Shown piece after piece: positions 8,843 to 16,812 of a stretch of DNA of 64,000 bases. Position numbers and translations under genes: made by a program. Location: positions 217,173 through 281,172 of the forward strand of contig NZ_BCRT01000004.1 of the NCBI RefSeq assembly GCF_001552735.1, given 5' to 3'. Every line of letters starts with the position of its first letter. The stretch's first letter is position 1. The stretch is from Sanguibacter suarezii NBRC 16159. GTDB taxonomy: Bacteria > Actinomycetota > Actinomycetes > Actinomycetales > Cellulomonadaceae. The notes under the pieces were generated by a model. It was not told the DNA's origin. It was given only the letters and a program-made list of their open reading frames with translations, and did not search any database.

Positions 8843-9199
8843 TCAGGCCTTGTGCGGGGCGACGCCGACGACGCTCGCGGCGCCCTCGACGGGGAACCGG
8901 GCGTGGTTGCGGGCCAGCTTGGCCTCTCCGGCGGCCCCCAGGTCCACCCCGAGGACGTCCGCGAGACGCACGAGGTAGATGAGCACGTCGGCAAGCTCGT
9001 CGCCGATGCGGTCACGGCGGTCGGGAGCGGCGAAGGTCTCCACGGCCTGGTCCGCCGGGACCCACTGCAGCAGCTCGGCGACTTCGCCCACCTCACCCAT
9101 GAGGGCCAGCACGAGGGACTTGGGATCCTGGAACTGGCCCCAGTCGCGCTCGGCGGAGAAGGCGCGGACGGCGGTGGTGAAGGAGGCGAGGTCGGTCAT
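8843..9199 (-). CDS. MazG-like nucleotide pyrophosphohydrolase
   Basis: This 118-residue all-alpha NTP pyrophosphohydrolase belongs to the single-domain MazG/RS21-C6 group, which hydrolyses non-canonical or excess (d)NTPs such as dCTP analogues. The metal-binding motifs are GEVGEVAELLQW and, after a helix, IGDELADVLIYL, fitting the EXXE...EXXD pattern. It leads a two-gene minus-strand unit with the DUF2804 gene. The ATG is supported by TAGGGT exactly 6 nt upstream. It is most likely a house-cleaning enzyme. Confidence 0.85.
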   Translation of the reverse strand: MTDLASFTTAVRAFSAERDWGQFQDPKSLVLALMGEVGEVAELLQWVPADQAVETFAAPDRRDRIGDELADVLIYLVRLADVLGVDLGAAGEAKLARNHARFPVEGAASVVGVAPHKA

Positions 9200-9205
9200 C
9201 CTGCG

Positions 9206-9211
9206 ACCCTA
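9206..9211 (-). promoter_or_regulatory. -10 hexamer of leaderless MazG-like gene promoter
   Basis: On the minus strand TAGGGT lies 6 nt before the ATG at 9199. Confidence 0.65.
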
Positions 9212-9238
9212 CAGAACCGGGGACGGGCAGTGCACGGG

Positions 9239-9841
9239 TCAGGAGCCCAGGATCGCCACGAGGAAGTCGGAGTCGTCACGGAAGGGGCGCAGGTCCCACG
9301 TGGAGAACAGGGAGTCCACGCTCAGGCCGGCCTCGGCGACGTCGGACAGGAAGGTCTCGAAGGCGTAGCCGCGGCCGGCACCGAAGCCCACGGCGATCCG
9401 CCCGGCCGGGGCGAGGTGGCGGCGCATGGTCTCCAGCACGGTCACGTGGGTGCCCGGGGCGAGGAAGGTCATGACGTTCCCGGCGCACACGATCGCGTCG
9501 AAGCCCTCGGTGATCCGCTCCGCCGCGAGGTCCATCTCGGCGAGGTCACCCACGAGCCACTGGATTCCGGGGTGGTCCTCGATCGCGGCGTTGATGAGGA
9601 CCGGGTCCACATCGATGCCGACGACGGTGTGCCCGAGCGCGGCCAGCGCCGCGCCCACCCGGCCCGGACCGCAGCCGGCGTCGAGCACGCGGGCGCCGCG
9701 CGGGACCATGGCGTCGATCAGGCGCGCCTCACCGGCGAGGTCGTTGCCCTCGGCGGCCAGGGCGCGCATCCGCTCGACGTACCAGAGGGAGTGGTTGGGG
9801 TTGCGCTGCAGGGTCTGCTCCCAGAGGGTCGGCGTACGCAT
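9239..9841 (-). CDS. Class I SAM-dependent methyltransferase
   Basis: This 200-residue protein has a Rossmann-fold methyltransferase core. Motif I is VLDAGCGPGRVGAALA, then GIDVDPVLINAA (acidic residue after strand beta2) and WLVGDLAEMDL. The C-terminal part includes FDAIVCAGNVMTF and GRIAVGFGAGRGYAFETFL. The substrate cannot be predicted; small-molecule methyltransferases of this size are common. A GAAAGG sequence ~9 nt before the ATG can serve as a ribosome binding site. Upstream lies the divergent-free end of the M15 peptidase gene on the same strand, 88 bp away. Confidence 0.85.
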   Translation of the reverse strand: MRTPTLWEQTLQRNPNHSLWYVERMRALAAEGNDLAGEARLIDAMVPRGARVLDAGCGPGRVGAALAALGHTVVGIDVDPVLINAAIEDHPGIQWLVGDLAEMDLAAERITEGFDAIVCAGNVMTFLAPGTHVTVLETMRRHLAPAGRIAVGFGAGRGYAFETFLSDVAEAGLSVDSLFSTWDLRPFRDDSDFLVAILGS

Positions 9842-9929
9842 GGTGAGAGACCTTTCGTCGGGGGGTGTTCATCTCACTGTAGGTCGGCCGCCTGGACGGT
9901 GCCGGGACCTTCGACTGAGGCCGACGGCC

Positions 9930-10877
9930 TCATCCGGTGTACTCGAAGTGCCAGTACTCGGGGTTGCTGCCGTTCTGCCGTGCCCAGCCCGGGGCGACCC
10001 ACCCGAAGGCCGGCCCGTTCTCCACCAACCACTGGTAGCGCGCCGAACCGAAGCCGTAGCACGACCATTCCTGCAGGTCGAAGGCCCGTCCGGTGCCGTG
10101 GGAGGAGGTGCCCGGCACGGCGGCGACGGACCCGAGCGCCTCCCGCATGCGCACCTGCTCGTCGAAGGACCGGTAGGTAAGGTCGAGGTCGAGGTCCGTG
10201 CCGAAGGCTGCGCGGTAGGAGGCGTTGAGCCGGTCGAGGGCGCCCGCAGCCCGGGTGGCGAGGTACTGCGGCGTGCCAGCAGTGTCGTGTCCCCAGGTCA
10301 GCCGGGTCATCGCGGAGGCAGGCAGCCGGCCGTTGGACCCGTCGCCCTCGGCGTCCGGTGCGGAGGTGTAGAACGGCGGACCGGCGTAGGTGGAGTCGTT
10401 GACGCAGGCCGGGACGCTCGGTGCGGGAGCCGCGGTGACGGGAGCTGGTGCGGGCCGAGCGGGGCGCGCGGTGGCCTGAGCCGCGGCGGCCTGCTTGGCG
10501 GCCTGCTCTGCGGCGGCCTGCTCGGCAGCCGCCTGTTCGGCGGCGGCTTGCTCAGCTGCGGCTTGCTCTGCGGCGGCCTGCTCAGCTGCCGCTTGCTCTG
10601 CTGCCGCCTGCTCTGCCGCTGCTCGGTCCGCGGCGAGCTGGTCGCTCAGCTGCGCGGCCACAGCGGTCTGAGCGGCTTCCCGGGCCGCGACCCGATCGGC
10701 GGTCTCCGCCTGCAGCGCAGCCTGCTCGGCCCGCAGGCGGGCGTCGTGAGCCCGGGTCTCGGCCTGCTGGGCGGCGATCTCGGGGACCCGCGCGGGCGCC
10801 GTCGTGCAGGCGAGCGTCCCGACCAGGGCGAGCGAGCCGAGCGTGGCGAGCAGACGCAGCCTCCAGGTCCTGGTCAT
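9930..10877 (-). CDS. Secreted M15 (VanY-like) D-Ala-D-Ala carboxypeptidase with AAEQA repeat stalk
   Basis: This 315-residue exported protein starts at the ATG at 10877, preceded by an AGGAG ribosome binding site; an upstream in-frame extension of 54 codons lacks a signal peptide and is rejected. A signal sequence (RTWRLRLLATLGSLALVGTLA) is followed by a helical Ala/Gln/Glu region with eight AAEQA pentapeptides. The C-terminal ~150 residues form an M15 zinc peptidase: SSHGTGRAFDLQ supplies the His and Asp ligands, and PEYWHFEY the catalytic Glu and His. It should trim peptidoglycan stem peptides. A Cys at the end of the signal region does not fit a good lipobox, so secretion rather than lipidation is favoured. 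Confidence 0.85.
   Translation of the reverse strand: MTRTWRLRLLATLGSLALVGTLACTTAPARVPEIAAQQAETRAHDARLRAEQAALQAETADRVAAREAAQTAVAAQLSDQLAADRAAAEQAAAEQAAAEQAAAEQAAAEQAAAEQAAAEQAAAEQAAKQAAAAQATARPARPAPAPVTAAPAPSVPACVNDSTYAGPPFYTSAPDAEGDGSNGRLPASAMTRLTWGHDTAGTPQYLATRAAGALDRLNASYRAAFGTDLDLDLTYRSFDEQVRMREALGSVAAVPGTSSHGTGRAFDLQEWSCYGFGSARYQWLVENGPAFGWVAPGWARQNGSNPEYWHFEYTG
10501..10620 (-). repeat. Eight 15-bp tandem repeats encoding AAEQA
   Basis: Exactly 120 bp hold eight in-frame 15-bp units within the M15 peptidase gene. Synonymous differences between units show they are not very recent duplications. They encode a probable helical stalk. Confidence 0.85.
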
Positions 10878-11048
10878 GTCATCTCCTCGCAGGTCGTAGG
10901 CAGGCCGCACGGGGGGTGCCGGTGGGCGCCGGTAGGTGCCCGTCACCACAGTAGGCGAGGGTCCCCGCACGTCAGGTGTGGGGCACCCGCGCGCGGCGCG
11001 TACGGGCACCCGAACTGCGCGGCGGGCGGCTCTTGCCACACTGGACCC

Positions 11049-12143
11049 GTGACCACATCGACCTCAGCCGCCGAGCTGCCCCGCCCCACCCCGCGTCAGA
11101 TCCGCCGGTGGCGTCGCAACCTCGCCGACGAACGCGCCGAGGCCGCCGTCTACCGCGAGCTGGCCGCGCGCCGCACCGGGGAGGAGAAGGAGATCCTGCT
11201 CGCCCTCGCCGAGGCGGAGAAGCGGCACGAGGCGCACTGGCTCGAGCTGCTCGGCCCCTCTGCTGGCCGCCCGCTGCGCGGTCACTGGCGCACCCGCGGG
11301 CTGGGCTTCCTCGCCCGCCGCTTCGGCGGCGTCTTCGTCCTCGCTCTCGCCCAGCAGGCTGAGGCCCGCTCCACCTACGACGTCGACGTCGACGCCACAC
11401 CGCGCATGGCCGCGGACGAGCGGATCCACGGTGAGGTGGTCCGCGGCCTTGCCACGCGGGGCCGGATGCGGATCTCGGGGACCTTCCGCGCCGCCGTCTT
11501 CGGCGCCAACGACGGCCTCGTGTCCAACCTCGCCCTCATCCTCGGCATCGGCGCCTCCGGTGCCTCCCAGGCCACGGTGCTGCTCACCGGGCTGGCCGGG
11601 CTGCTCGCCGGCGCGCTGTCCATGGGCGCGGGGGAGTACGTCTCCATCCGGTCCCAGCGGGAGCTCCTCGAGGCGGCCAACCCCAGCCCGGCGGCCTCCG
11701 CAGCGATCGCCCACCTCGACGTCGACGCGAACGAGCTGGCGCTCGTCTACCGCGCTCGCGGCGAGAGCGCCGAGGATGCGCAGACCCACGCCGACGACGT
11801 GCTCGCCACGTACACCGCGCAGACCGTGATCGCTCCCCGGGGGGCCGACGACGAGCACGAGGCGATCGGCACCGCGATCGGGGCCGCGGCGTCGAGCTTC
11901 TGCTTCTTCGCCTCCGGCGCGCTGATCCCGGTGCTGCCGTACATCTTCGGCCTCGAAGGCCTTGCCGCGGTCGTCATCGGGTCCGTCCTGGTCGGCATCG
12001 CGCTGTGCATCACCGGCGCCACGGTCGGGGTGCTCTCGGGCGCCTCGCCGGTCAAGCGGGCGCTGCGCCAGCTGGCGATCGGCTTCGGTGCGGCAGGCGC
12101 CACGTACCTGCTCGGCCTGACCTTCGGTGCCAACGTCTCCTGA
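11049..12143 (+). CDS. VIT1/CCC1 family iron/manganese transporter with ferritin-like N-terminal domain (MbfA-type)
   Basis: This 364-residue membrane protein combines a rubrerythrin/ferritin-like head (residues ~1-140, with NLADERAEAAVYRELA, EAEKRHEAHW and AADERIHGEVV supplying Glu/His metal ligands) and a C-terminal VIT1/CCC1 transporter domain (~150-364). The transporter hallmark FGANDGLVSNLALILG and GAGEYVSIRSQ are present, with five hydrophobic segments. Such fusions (membrane-bound ferritin, MbfA) export iron in other bacteria; some relatives move Mn. The GTG start is chosen because CACACT lies 6 nt upstream and the ferritin-like domain begins at once. Longer upstream reading-frame extension is spurious. 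Confidence 0.88.
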   Translation: MTTSTSAAELPRPTPRQIRRWRRNLADERAEAAVYRELAARRTGEEKEILLALAEAEKRHEAHWLELLGPSAGRPLRGHWRTRGLGFLARRFGGVFVLALAQQAEARSTYDVDVDATPRMAADERIHGEVVRGLATRGRMRISGTFRAAVFGANDGLVSNLALILGIGASGASQATVLLTGLAGLLAGALSMGAGEYVSIRSQRELLEAANPSPAASAAIAHLDVDANELALVYRARGESAEDAQTHADDVLATYTAQTVIAPRGADDEHEAIGTAIGAAASSFCFFASGALIPVLPYIFGLEGLAAVVIGSVLVGIALCITGATVGVLSGASPVKRALRQLAIGFGAAGATYLLGLTFGANVS

Positions 12144-12149
12144 TGAACA

Positions 12150-12168
12150 GTTGGCGAACTGAGCCAAC
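12150..12168. other. Small dyad after the VIT/CCC1 gene
   Basis: GTTGGC and its complement GCCAAC are separated by 7 nt in the short gap between the transporter gene and the GGDEF-like gene. It may be a weak terminator or an operator of the downstream gene. Confidence 0.3.
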
Positions 12169-12209
12169 ACCCGATGAACTGGGCCGGCGGGCGCGGTGAG
12201 GATACGTCC

Positions 12210-13190
12210 ATGCCTCCCTCGCAGACCACCACCCGCGCCGCGCACACCCCCGCCGCGTCTCGTCCCGCACCGGACCGCACGTCCCGGGTGCCCGTCGTCA
12301 CCGACGTCTCCCGGCCCATCGAGGTGGTCGAGGCCACCATGAGCTGCCGCGCCCTGGAGGAGCTCTTCCGGCCGGAGCAGGTCGAGAGCGTGGGGGTGCG
12401 CGACGGCGCCGACCACTCCCGGGTCGGTCTCATCACCCGCGAGCGGTGCCTGGCGGCGATGTCCGGTGAGCTCGGCTACGGCAGGGCGCTCCTCTTCCGC
12501 AAGCCGGTGAGCGACCTGACCGACTGGGCCCCGTCCTTCGTCGACCCGTGGTGGACGATCCCGGACGCGCTGCGCCTGGCGATGGCTCGTCCCCGGCGTC
12601 AGCGCTACGACGACCTCCTGGTCCGCTCCCAGGTCTGGGGCTGCGTCACCGTGGCCTCGTTGGTGGAGCACCTCTCCGGTGAGCTCGGCGCCCACGCGGA
12701 CCACGACGCCCTCACGGGGACGCGTGACCGGCAGGCGTGGTTGGCTGCGCTCGCGGCCCAGGTCTCCGCTCAGCCGGACCACGCCCGTCACGTGGTCGTG
12801 GTGGTCGTCGCGGTCGACGGGATCGCCGCGACGAACGCGGCCTACGGCTCACGCGTCGGCGACGCCGTCATCGCCCGGGTCGCCGAGCACCTGCGCGGGG
12901 AGTACGTCGAGCGCTCCGCCCTGGGACGTCTGAGCGGCACGCAGCTGGCCCTCTTCGCGCCGCTGGCCGGCGCGGACGAGCTGCCCGCCGCCCTCGCCCG
13001 TGCGGAGCAGGTGGCCTCCGCGCTGCAGACAGCGGCGCAGGCCGCCGTGCGCCGCCTCGTGCACGACGGCGTGGTCCCGGACGGGTCAGTCGGCCTGCGG
13101 GTGGGCTTCGCGCTCGCCCCCCACGGCACCGACGGTGACGCGCTGGTCAGCCGCGCGCTCGCCCGGCTGAGCCTGGTCGCGACGCGCTGA
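12210..13190 (+). CDS. CBS-domain plus degenerate GGDEF-domain protein
   Basis: This ~326-residue protein has a CBS-like N-terminal region (residues ~30-155; GLITRERCLAAMSGELGYGR and LLFRKPVSDL) followed by a GGDEF-fold domain from HDALTGTRDRQAWL onward. The active-site loop that should read GGDEF is SGTQL within GRLSGTQLALF, so diguanylate cyclase activity is not expected. It may instead bind c-di-GMP, GTP or act as a scaffold. The ATG at 12210 is chosen over one 12 codons upstream because GAGGAT stands 6 nt before it. The last 44 nt overlap the 3' end of the convergent gluconokinase gene. Confidence 0.75.
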   Translation: MPPSQTTTRAAHTPAASRPAPDRTSRVPVVTDVSRPIEVVEATMSCRALEELFRPEQVESVGVRDGADHSRVGLITRERCLAAMSGELGYGRALLFRKPVSDLTDWAPSFVDPWWTIPDALRLAMARPRRQRYDDLLVRSQVWGCVTVASLVEHLSGELGAHADHDALTGTRDRQAWLAALAAQVSAQPDHARHVVVVVVAVDGIAATNAAYGSRVGDAVIARVAEHLRGEYVERSALGRLSGTQLALFAPLAGADELPAALARAEQVASALQTAAQAAVRRLVHDGVVPDGSVGLRVGFALAPHGTDGDALVSRALARLSLVATR

Positions 13191-13707
13191 GCGCGGCCAG
13201 CGCGGCGTCGACCACGGCCCCCGGGTCGCCGGCGACGGGAACCACGACGCCGTCCTCGTCCTCGCCCAGGGGCTCGAGGGTGGCGAGCTGGGAGGCGACC
13301 AGGGAGGCCGGCATGAAGTGGTCGGCGCGCGCCGCGACGCGGTCGGCGAGGACCGCTGCGTCGACGTCCAGGTGGACGAACCGCACCCCGCCGGTGGCCG
13401 CGGCGAGCACGTCGCGGTAGGAGCGGCGCAGCGCGGAGCAGGCCATCACGGTGGTTCCGCCGGCCTCGGCGATCGCGGACATGGTGTCCAGGACCTCGGC
13501 GAGCCAGGGCGCACGGTCGGTGTCATCGAGCGGGGCGCCGGCACGCATCTTGGCGACGTTGGTGTCGGGGTGCAGGTCGTCGGCGTCGATGAACAGCGCC
13601 CCGGTGCGGTCCGCCAGCAGCATGCCGACGGTCGACTTGCCGCAGCCGGACACCCCCATGACCACGAGGTGAGCGGGCGCGGAACGAGGGCGAGGAGTCG
13701 TCGACAT
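13147..13707 (-). CDS. gntK: Gluconokinase
   Basis: This 186-residue P-loop kinase phosphorylates gluconate to 6-phosphogluconate, feeding the pentose phosphate pathway. The Walker A motif is GVSGCGKST near residue 20, then DADDLHPDTNVAKMRAG (substrate site), DRAPWL and CSALRRSYRD, all typical of the GntK family. An in-frame extension of 58 codons upstream is rejected as it runs into the next gene and lacks homology; TACGCT lies 7 nt before the chosen ATG. No gluconate permease or GntR regulator is adjacent. The 3' end overlaps the convergent GGDEF-like gene by 44 nt. Confidence 0.92.
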   Translation of the reverse strand: MSTTPRPRSAPAHLVVMGVSGCGKSTVGMLLADRTGALFIDADDLHPDTNVAKMRAGAPLDDTDRAPWLAEVLDTMSAIAEAGGTTVMACSALRRSYRDVLAAATGGVRFVHLDVDAAVLADRVAARADHFMPASLVASQLATLEPLGEDEDGVVVPVAGDPGAVVDAALAALSASRPGSAGRARG

Positions 13708-13714
13708 GGCGCCC

Positions 13715-13720
13715 AGCGTA
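13715..13720 (-). promoter_or_regulatory. -10 hexamer of gntK promoter
   Basis: On the minus strand TACGCT lies 7 nt before the ATG at 13707, close to the geometry of the other leaderless genes here. Confidence 0.5.
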
Positions 13721-13732
13721 CGCGGCGTCACG

Positions 13733-14755
13733 TCAGGCGAGCAGCAGGTCCAGTGCGTCGTCGAGCAGGGCGGAGGCTCGTCCGACGTGACCGGCCAGCC
13801 ACTCGCCCTCGTAGGCACGCGGCCCGGGCTCGACGATGAGCACGGTGTACATGTAGACCCGGTAGAGCAGCAGCCGGGCATCGGCCGGGCTGAGCGCGCC
13901 GGCGCGGGGAGGTTCGGTGAGGTCCAGGGTGCCCCCGCCGGCGCGGTAGGCGTCGGCGAGCGCCGCGGGCACGGGACCGGCGCCCATCTGATCCGCCCCG
14001 GCGAACTCGAAGAGGGGGTCTCCCCAGAAGGCGCGCTCGGTGTCGATGATCCCGGTGATCGCCAGGGTGCTGGGGTCGAGGAAGACGTTGCCCTCCCACA
14101 GGTCGGTGTGCACCAGACGGGGGGTGGTCACCTCGGCGAGGGATCCCTCGTGGCGGGCGAGGGCCTCGGCGATCCGGGCGGAGGGCAGGTCGGTGCCCCA
14201 CGTGGCGGCGTCGTCGAGCAGGGCGCCGGTCATCGCGGTGAAGGCCTCGAGCCACGTGTCACCCTGCAGCGCGGGGGCGGCCGGGTAGCCGTAGCGCGGT
14301 CCGGTCACCGTGTGCAGAGCCGCCATGACGGTGCCCAGGCCGGCGCGGACGATGGCCTGCTGCGCGGCGCTCAGCTCCGGCAGGCTCTGCCACGGGACGC
14401 CGTCCAGGTGGCTGACGACGAGGACCTCGGTGTCGACGTGCTCGCGTGTGACGTCGGAGAGCAGGACGGCTGGCATGAGGAGCTGGGGCCGGCTGGCGGC
14501 GAGGCGGTAGACGAGCTCCTCGGTGCCCAGGATGCCGTGCTCGTAGCGCATGAGCCGGTTCGTCGCGGTCGGTGCCATCTTTGCCACGGCACGGCCGCCG
14601 CCGGCGAAGTGGAGCCGGTACGTCGTGGCGAACATGCCGCCCTCCAGCCGCTCGATGCGCTCGAGGGGTCCGTAGGCAGTCAGCGGGGCCACGACCCGGG
14701 CGAGCCGTGCGGTCATGTCGGCGAGGTCGGTGGCATCCGGGTGCGTCGTGGTCAC
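13733..14755 (-). CDS. Aminoglycoside phosphotransferase (APH)/fructosamine kinase-fold protein
   Basis: This 340-residue protein has the kinase-like APH fold. An N-lobe with GGMFATTYRLHF and a Lys in AVAKMAPTA leads to the catalytic loop HTDLWEGNVFLD (Asp and Asn) and the metal-binding IIDTERAFWGDPLFEFA. Small-molecule or sugar kinases of this type include fructosamine kinases and choline or aminoglycoside kinases; the substrate is not evident and antibiotic resistance should not be assumed. The GTG start has CAAGAT 6 nt upstream. It lies just upstream of gntK on the same strand with a 25-bp gap, although gntK also has its own -10-like hexamer. Confidence 0.8.
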   Translation of the reverse strand: MTTTHPDATDLADMTARLARVVAPLTAYGPLERIERLEGGMFATTYRLHFAGGGRAVAKMAPTATNRLMRYEHGILGTEELVYRLAASRPQLLMPAVLLSDVTREHVDTEVLVVSHLDGVPWQSLPELSAAQQAIVRAGLGTVMAALHTVTGPRYGYPAAPALQGDTWLEAFTAMTGALLDDAATWGTDLPSARIAEALARHEGSLAEVTTPRLVHTDLWEGNVFLDPSTLAITGIIDTERAFWGDPLFEFAGADQMGAGPVPAALADAYRAGGGTLDLTEPPRAGALSPADARLLLYRVYMYTVLIVEPGPRAYEGEWLAGHVGRASALLDDALDLLLA

Positions 14756-14877
14756 GCGTTTATCTTGGCACTGGATCTGCGCGGGTCAAGGGACTTTTCT
14801 CGGTCAGTTCCGAGCGCAGCCCGGAGCGGCGTGGGCCACCCCGGGCTGTGCCCGCCTGTGCTGGGGCTGTGCCCGGC

Positions 14878-16656
14878 TCAGGGCCGCGGCACGTTGCGCA
14901 GGTTGGACCGTGCCATCGAGACGACCTCGCCGAGACCGCCGCCGAGCACCTCCTTGCTCATCGCCGCGGCGAAGCCGCGGACCTGACCGGCGGTGATGGT
15001 CGGCGGGATGGACAGCGCGTGCGGGTCGGTCACCACGTCGACCAGGGCCGGGCCGGGGCGGTCGAGGGCCCCGCGGATCGCCGAGCGCAGGTCGCGCGGG
15101 TGCTCCACCCGCACCGACGGGATGCCGATCGCGGTGGCCACCGCGGCGTAGTCGACCTGCGGGGAGTCCGTCCCGAAGGACGGCAGACCGTCGACGAGCA
15201 TCTCTAGGCGCACCATGCCCAGGGTCGCGTTGTCGAAGAGCAGGACCTTGACCGGCAGGTTGTAGTGCCGGATGGTGATGAGCTCACCGAGCAGCATGGC
15301 GAGGCCGCCGTCCCCCGCCATGGCGATGACCTGGCGTCCCGGCTGGGAGGCTGCCGCGCCGATGGCGTGCGGCATCGCGTTGGCCATCGACCCGTGCAAG
15401 AAGGAGCCGATCACCCGACGGCGACCGTTGGGACGGATGTAGCGGGCCGCCCACACGTTGCACATGCCCGTGTCGACCGTGAAGACCGCGTCGTCGGACG
15501 CCTCCTGGTCGAGGAGGTCCGCGACGAGCTCGGGGTGGATGGGCACCATGGACTCGGCCTTGCGGCCGGAGTACGCCCCGACGACGCCGTTCATCGCCTT
15601 CTCGTGCTTGGCCACCATCGAGTCGAGGAACCGGCGCGAGCGGCCGCTGTCGATGAGTGGCAGCAGCGCGCGGACCGTCTCGCCGACGTCGGCGACGACG
15701 GCGAGGTCGAGGCGGGTGCGCCGCCCCAGGTGCGTGGGGTCAGTGTCGATCTGGACGGTGCGGACCTTCTCGGGCAAGAACTGGTCATAGGGGAAGTCGG
15801 TGCCCAGCAGCACGAGCAGGTCTGCTTCCATCGTGGCGTCGTAGGCGGAGCCGTAGCCGAGCAGGCCGGACATCCCGACGTCGAAGGGGTTGTCGTACTG
15901 GATCCACTCCTTGCCGCGCAGCGAGTGCCCGATCGGGGCGGCGACCTTGTCCGCGAGGGCGATGACGTCGTCGTGAGCGCCGCGCACGCCGGCCCCGGCG
16001 AAGAAGGTGACCTTCTTGGCGGAGTTGATCGCGGCGGCGAGCTCACGGAGCGCGCCGGCGTCGGGCACGATGCGCGGGCGAGCGGGGCGGGTGGAGACGT
16101 CGATGACGTGCGTCTCCGGGGCGTCGTGGTCGGCGACGTCACCGGGGATGGTGAGCACGGCGACGCCGGGGGCGCCGTAGGCGTGGTGGATCGCGGAGGC
16201 GATGACCCGGGGCGCCTGCTCGGCGGAGGAGATCATCTCGGAGTAGACCGAGCACTCGGTGAACAGCCGGTCGGGGTGGGTCTCCTGGAAGAAGCTCGTA
16301 CCGATCTGCTTGCTGGGGATGTGGCTGGCGATCGCGAGCACCGGGACCTTGGAACGGTTCGCGTCGTAGAGGCCGTTGATGAGGTGCAGGTTGCCCGGGC
16401 CGCAGGACCCGGCGCAGACCGCGAGGGTCCCGGTGATCTCGGCGTCGGCGGCCGCGGCGAAGGCGGCGGACTCTTCGTGGCGCACCTGGACCCAGGTGAT
16501 GTCCGCCCCCGCCTTCGCGGCACGGCGCACGGAGTCGGATATGGGGTTGAGGCTGTCTCCGACGATGCCGTAGATGCGCTTGGCACCGGCTTCGATGAGC
16601 TGGGAGACCAGGACGTCTGCGACGGTCCGGTTGCGCTGCTGCTTCTGCTTGGCCAC
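14878..16656 (-). CDS. poxB: Thiamine-diphosphate-dependent pyruvate:quinone oxidoreductase / pyruvate oxidase
   Basis: This 592-residue enzyme matches the PoxB group, which decarboxylates pyruvate to acetate at the membrane and passes electrons through FAD to quinone. The ThDP enzyme layout is complete: N-terminal Pyr domain (YGIVGDSLNPISD, WVQVRHEESAAFAA with the catalytic Glu), a central FAD-type domain (LVLLGTDFPYDQFLPE), and the PP domain (AMAGDGGLAMLLGELITI...FDNATLG giving GDG-N). The last ~25 residues would be the membrane-activation helix. A GAGAGG lies upstream of the GTG start. An MFS gene precedes it on the same strand with 156 bp between, so co-transcription is possible but not assured. 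Confidence 0.9.
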   Translation of the reverse strand: MAKQKQQRNRTVADVLVSQLIEAGAKRIYGIVGDSLNPISDSVRRAAKAGADITWVQVRHEESAAFAAAADAEITGTLAVCAGSCGPGNLHLINGLYDANRSKVPVLAIASHIPSKQIGTSFFQETHPDRLFTECSVYSEMISSAEQAPRVIASAIHHAYGAPGVAVLTIPGDVADHDAPETHVIDVSTRPARPRIVPDAGALRELAAAINSAKKVTFFAGAGVRGAHDDVIALADKVAAPIGHSLRGKEWIQYDNPFDVGMSGLLGYGSAYDATMEADLLVLLGTDFPYDQFLPEKVRTVQIDTDPTHLGRRTRLDLAVVADVGETVRALLPLIDSGRSRRFLDSMVAKHEKAMNGVVGAYSGRKAESMVPIHPELVADLLDQEASDDAVFTVDTGMCNVWAARYIRPNGRRRVIGSFLHGSMANAMPHAIGAAASQPGRQVIAMAGDGGLAMLLGELITIRHYNLPVKVLLFDNATLGMVRLEMLVDGLPSFGTDSPQVDYAAVATAIGIPSVRVEHPRDLRSAIRGALDRPGPALVDVVTDPHALSIPPTITAGQVRGFAAAMSKEVLGGGLGEVVSMARSNLRNVPRP

Positions 16657-16812
16657 TTCACGACACCTCTCGCTGGAAGACCGGGCGGCAACCGCGCAGC
16701 ATGCGGAGCGCGGTGTCGTCCCGCTCCTTCCATCTTCTGTCAGCGAGAGCGGGCCTGCCCGAGCGAACCGGACAAGTCGGGTGTCTCGTGTGCCACACCG
16801 GCCGCCTGTGGC

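Noticed and set aside
13733..14755. Aminoglycoside resistance gene
   Set aside because: The APH fold is present, but it is shared by many small-molecule kinases and nothing indicates an antibiotic substrate.
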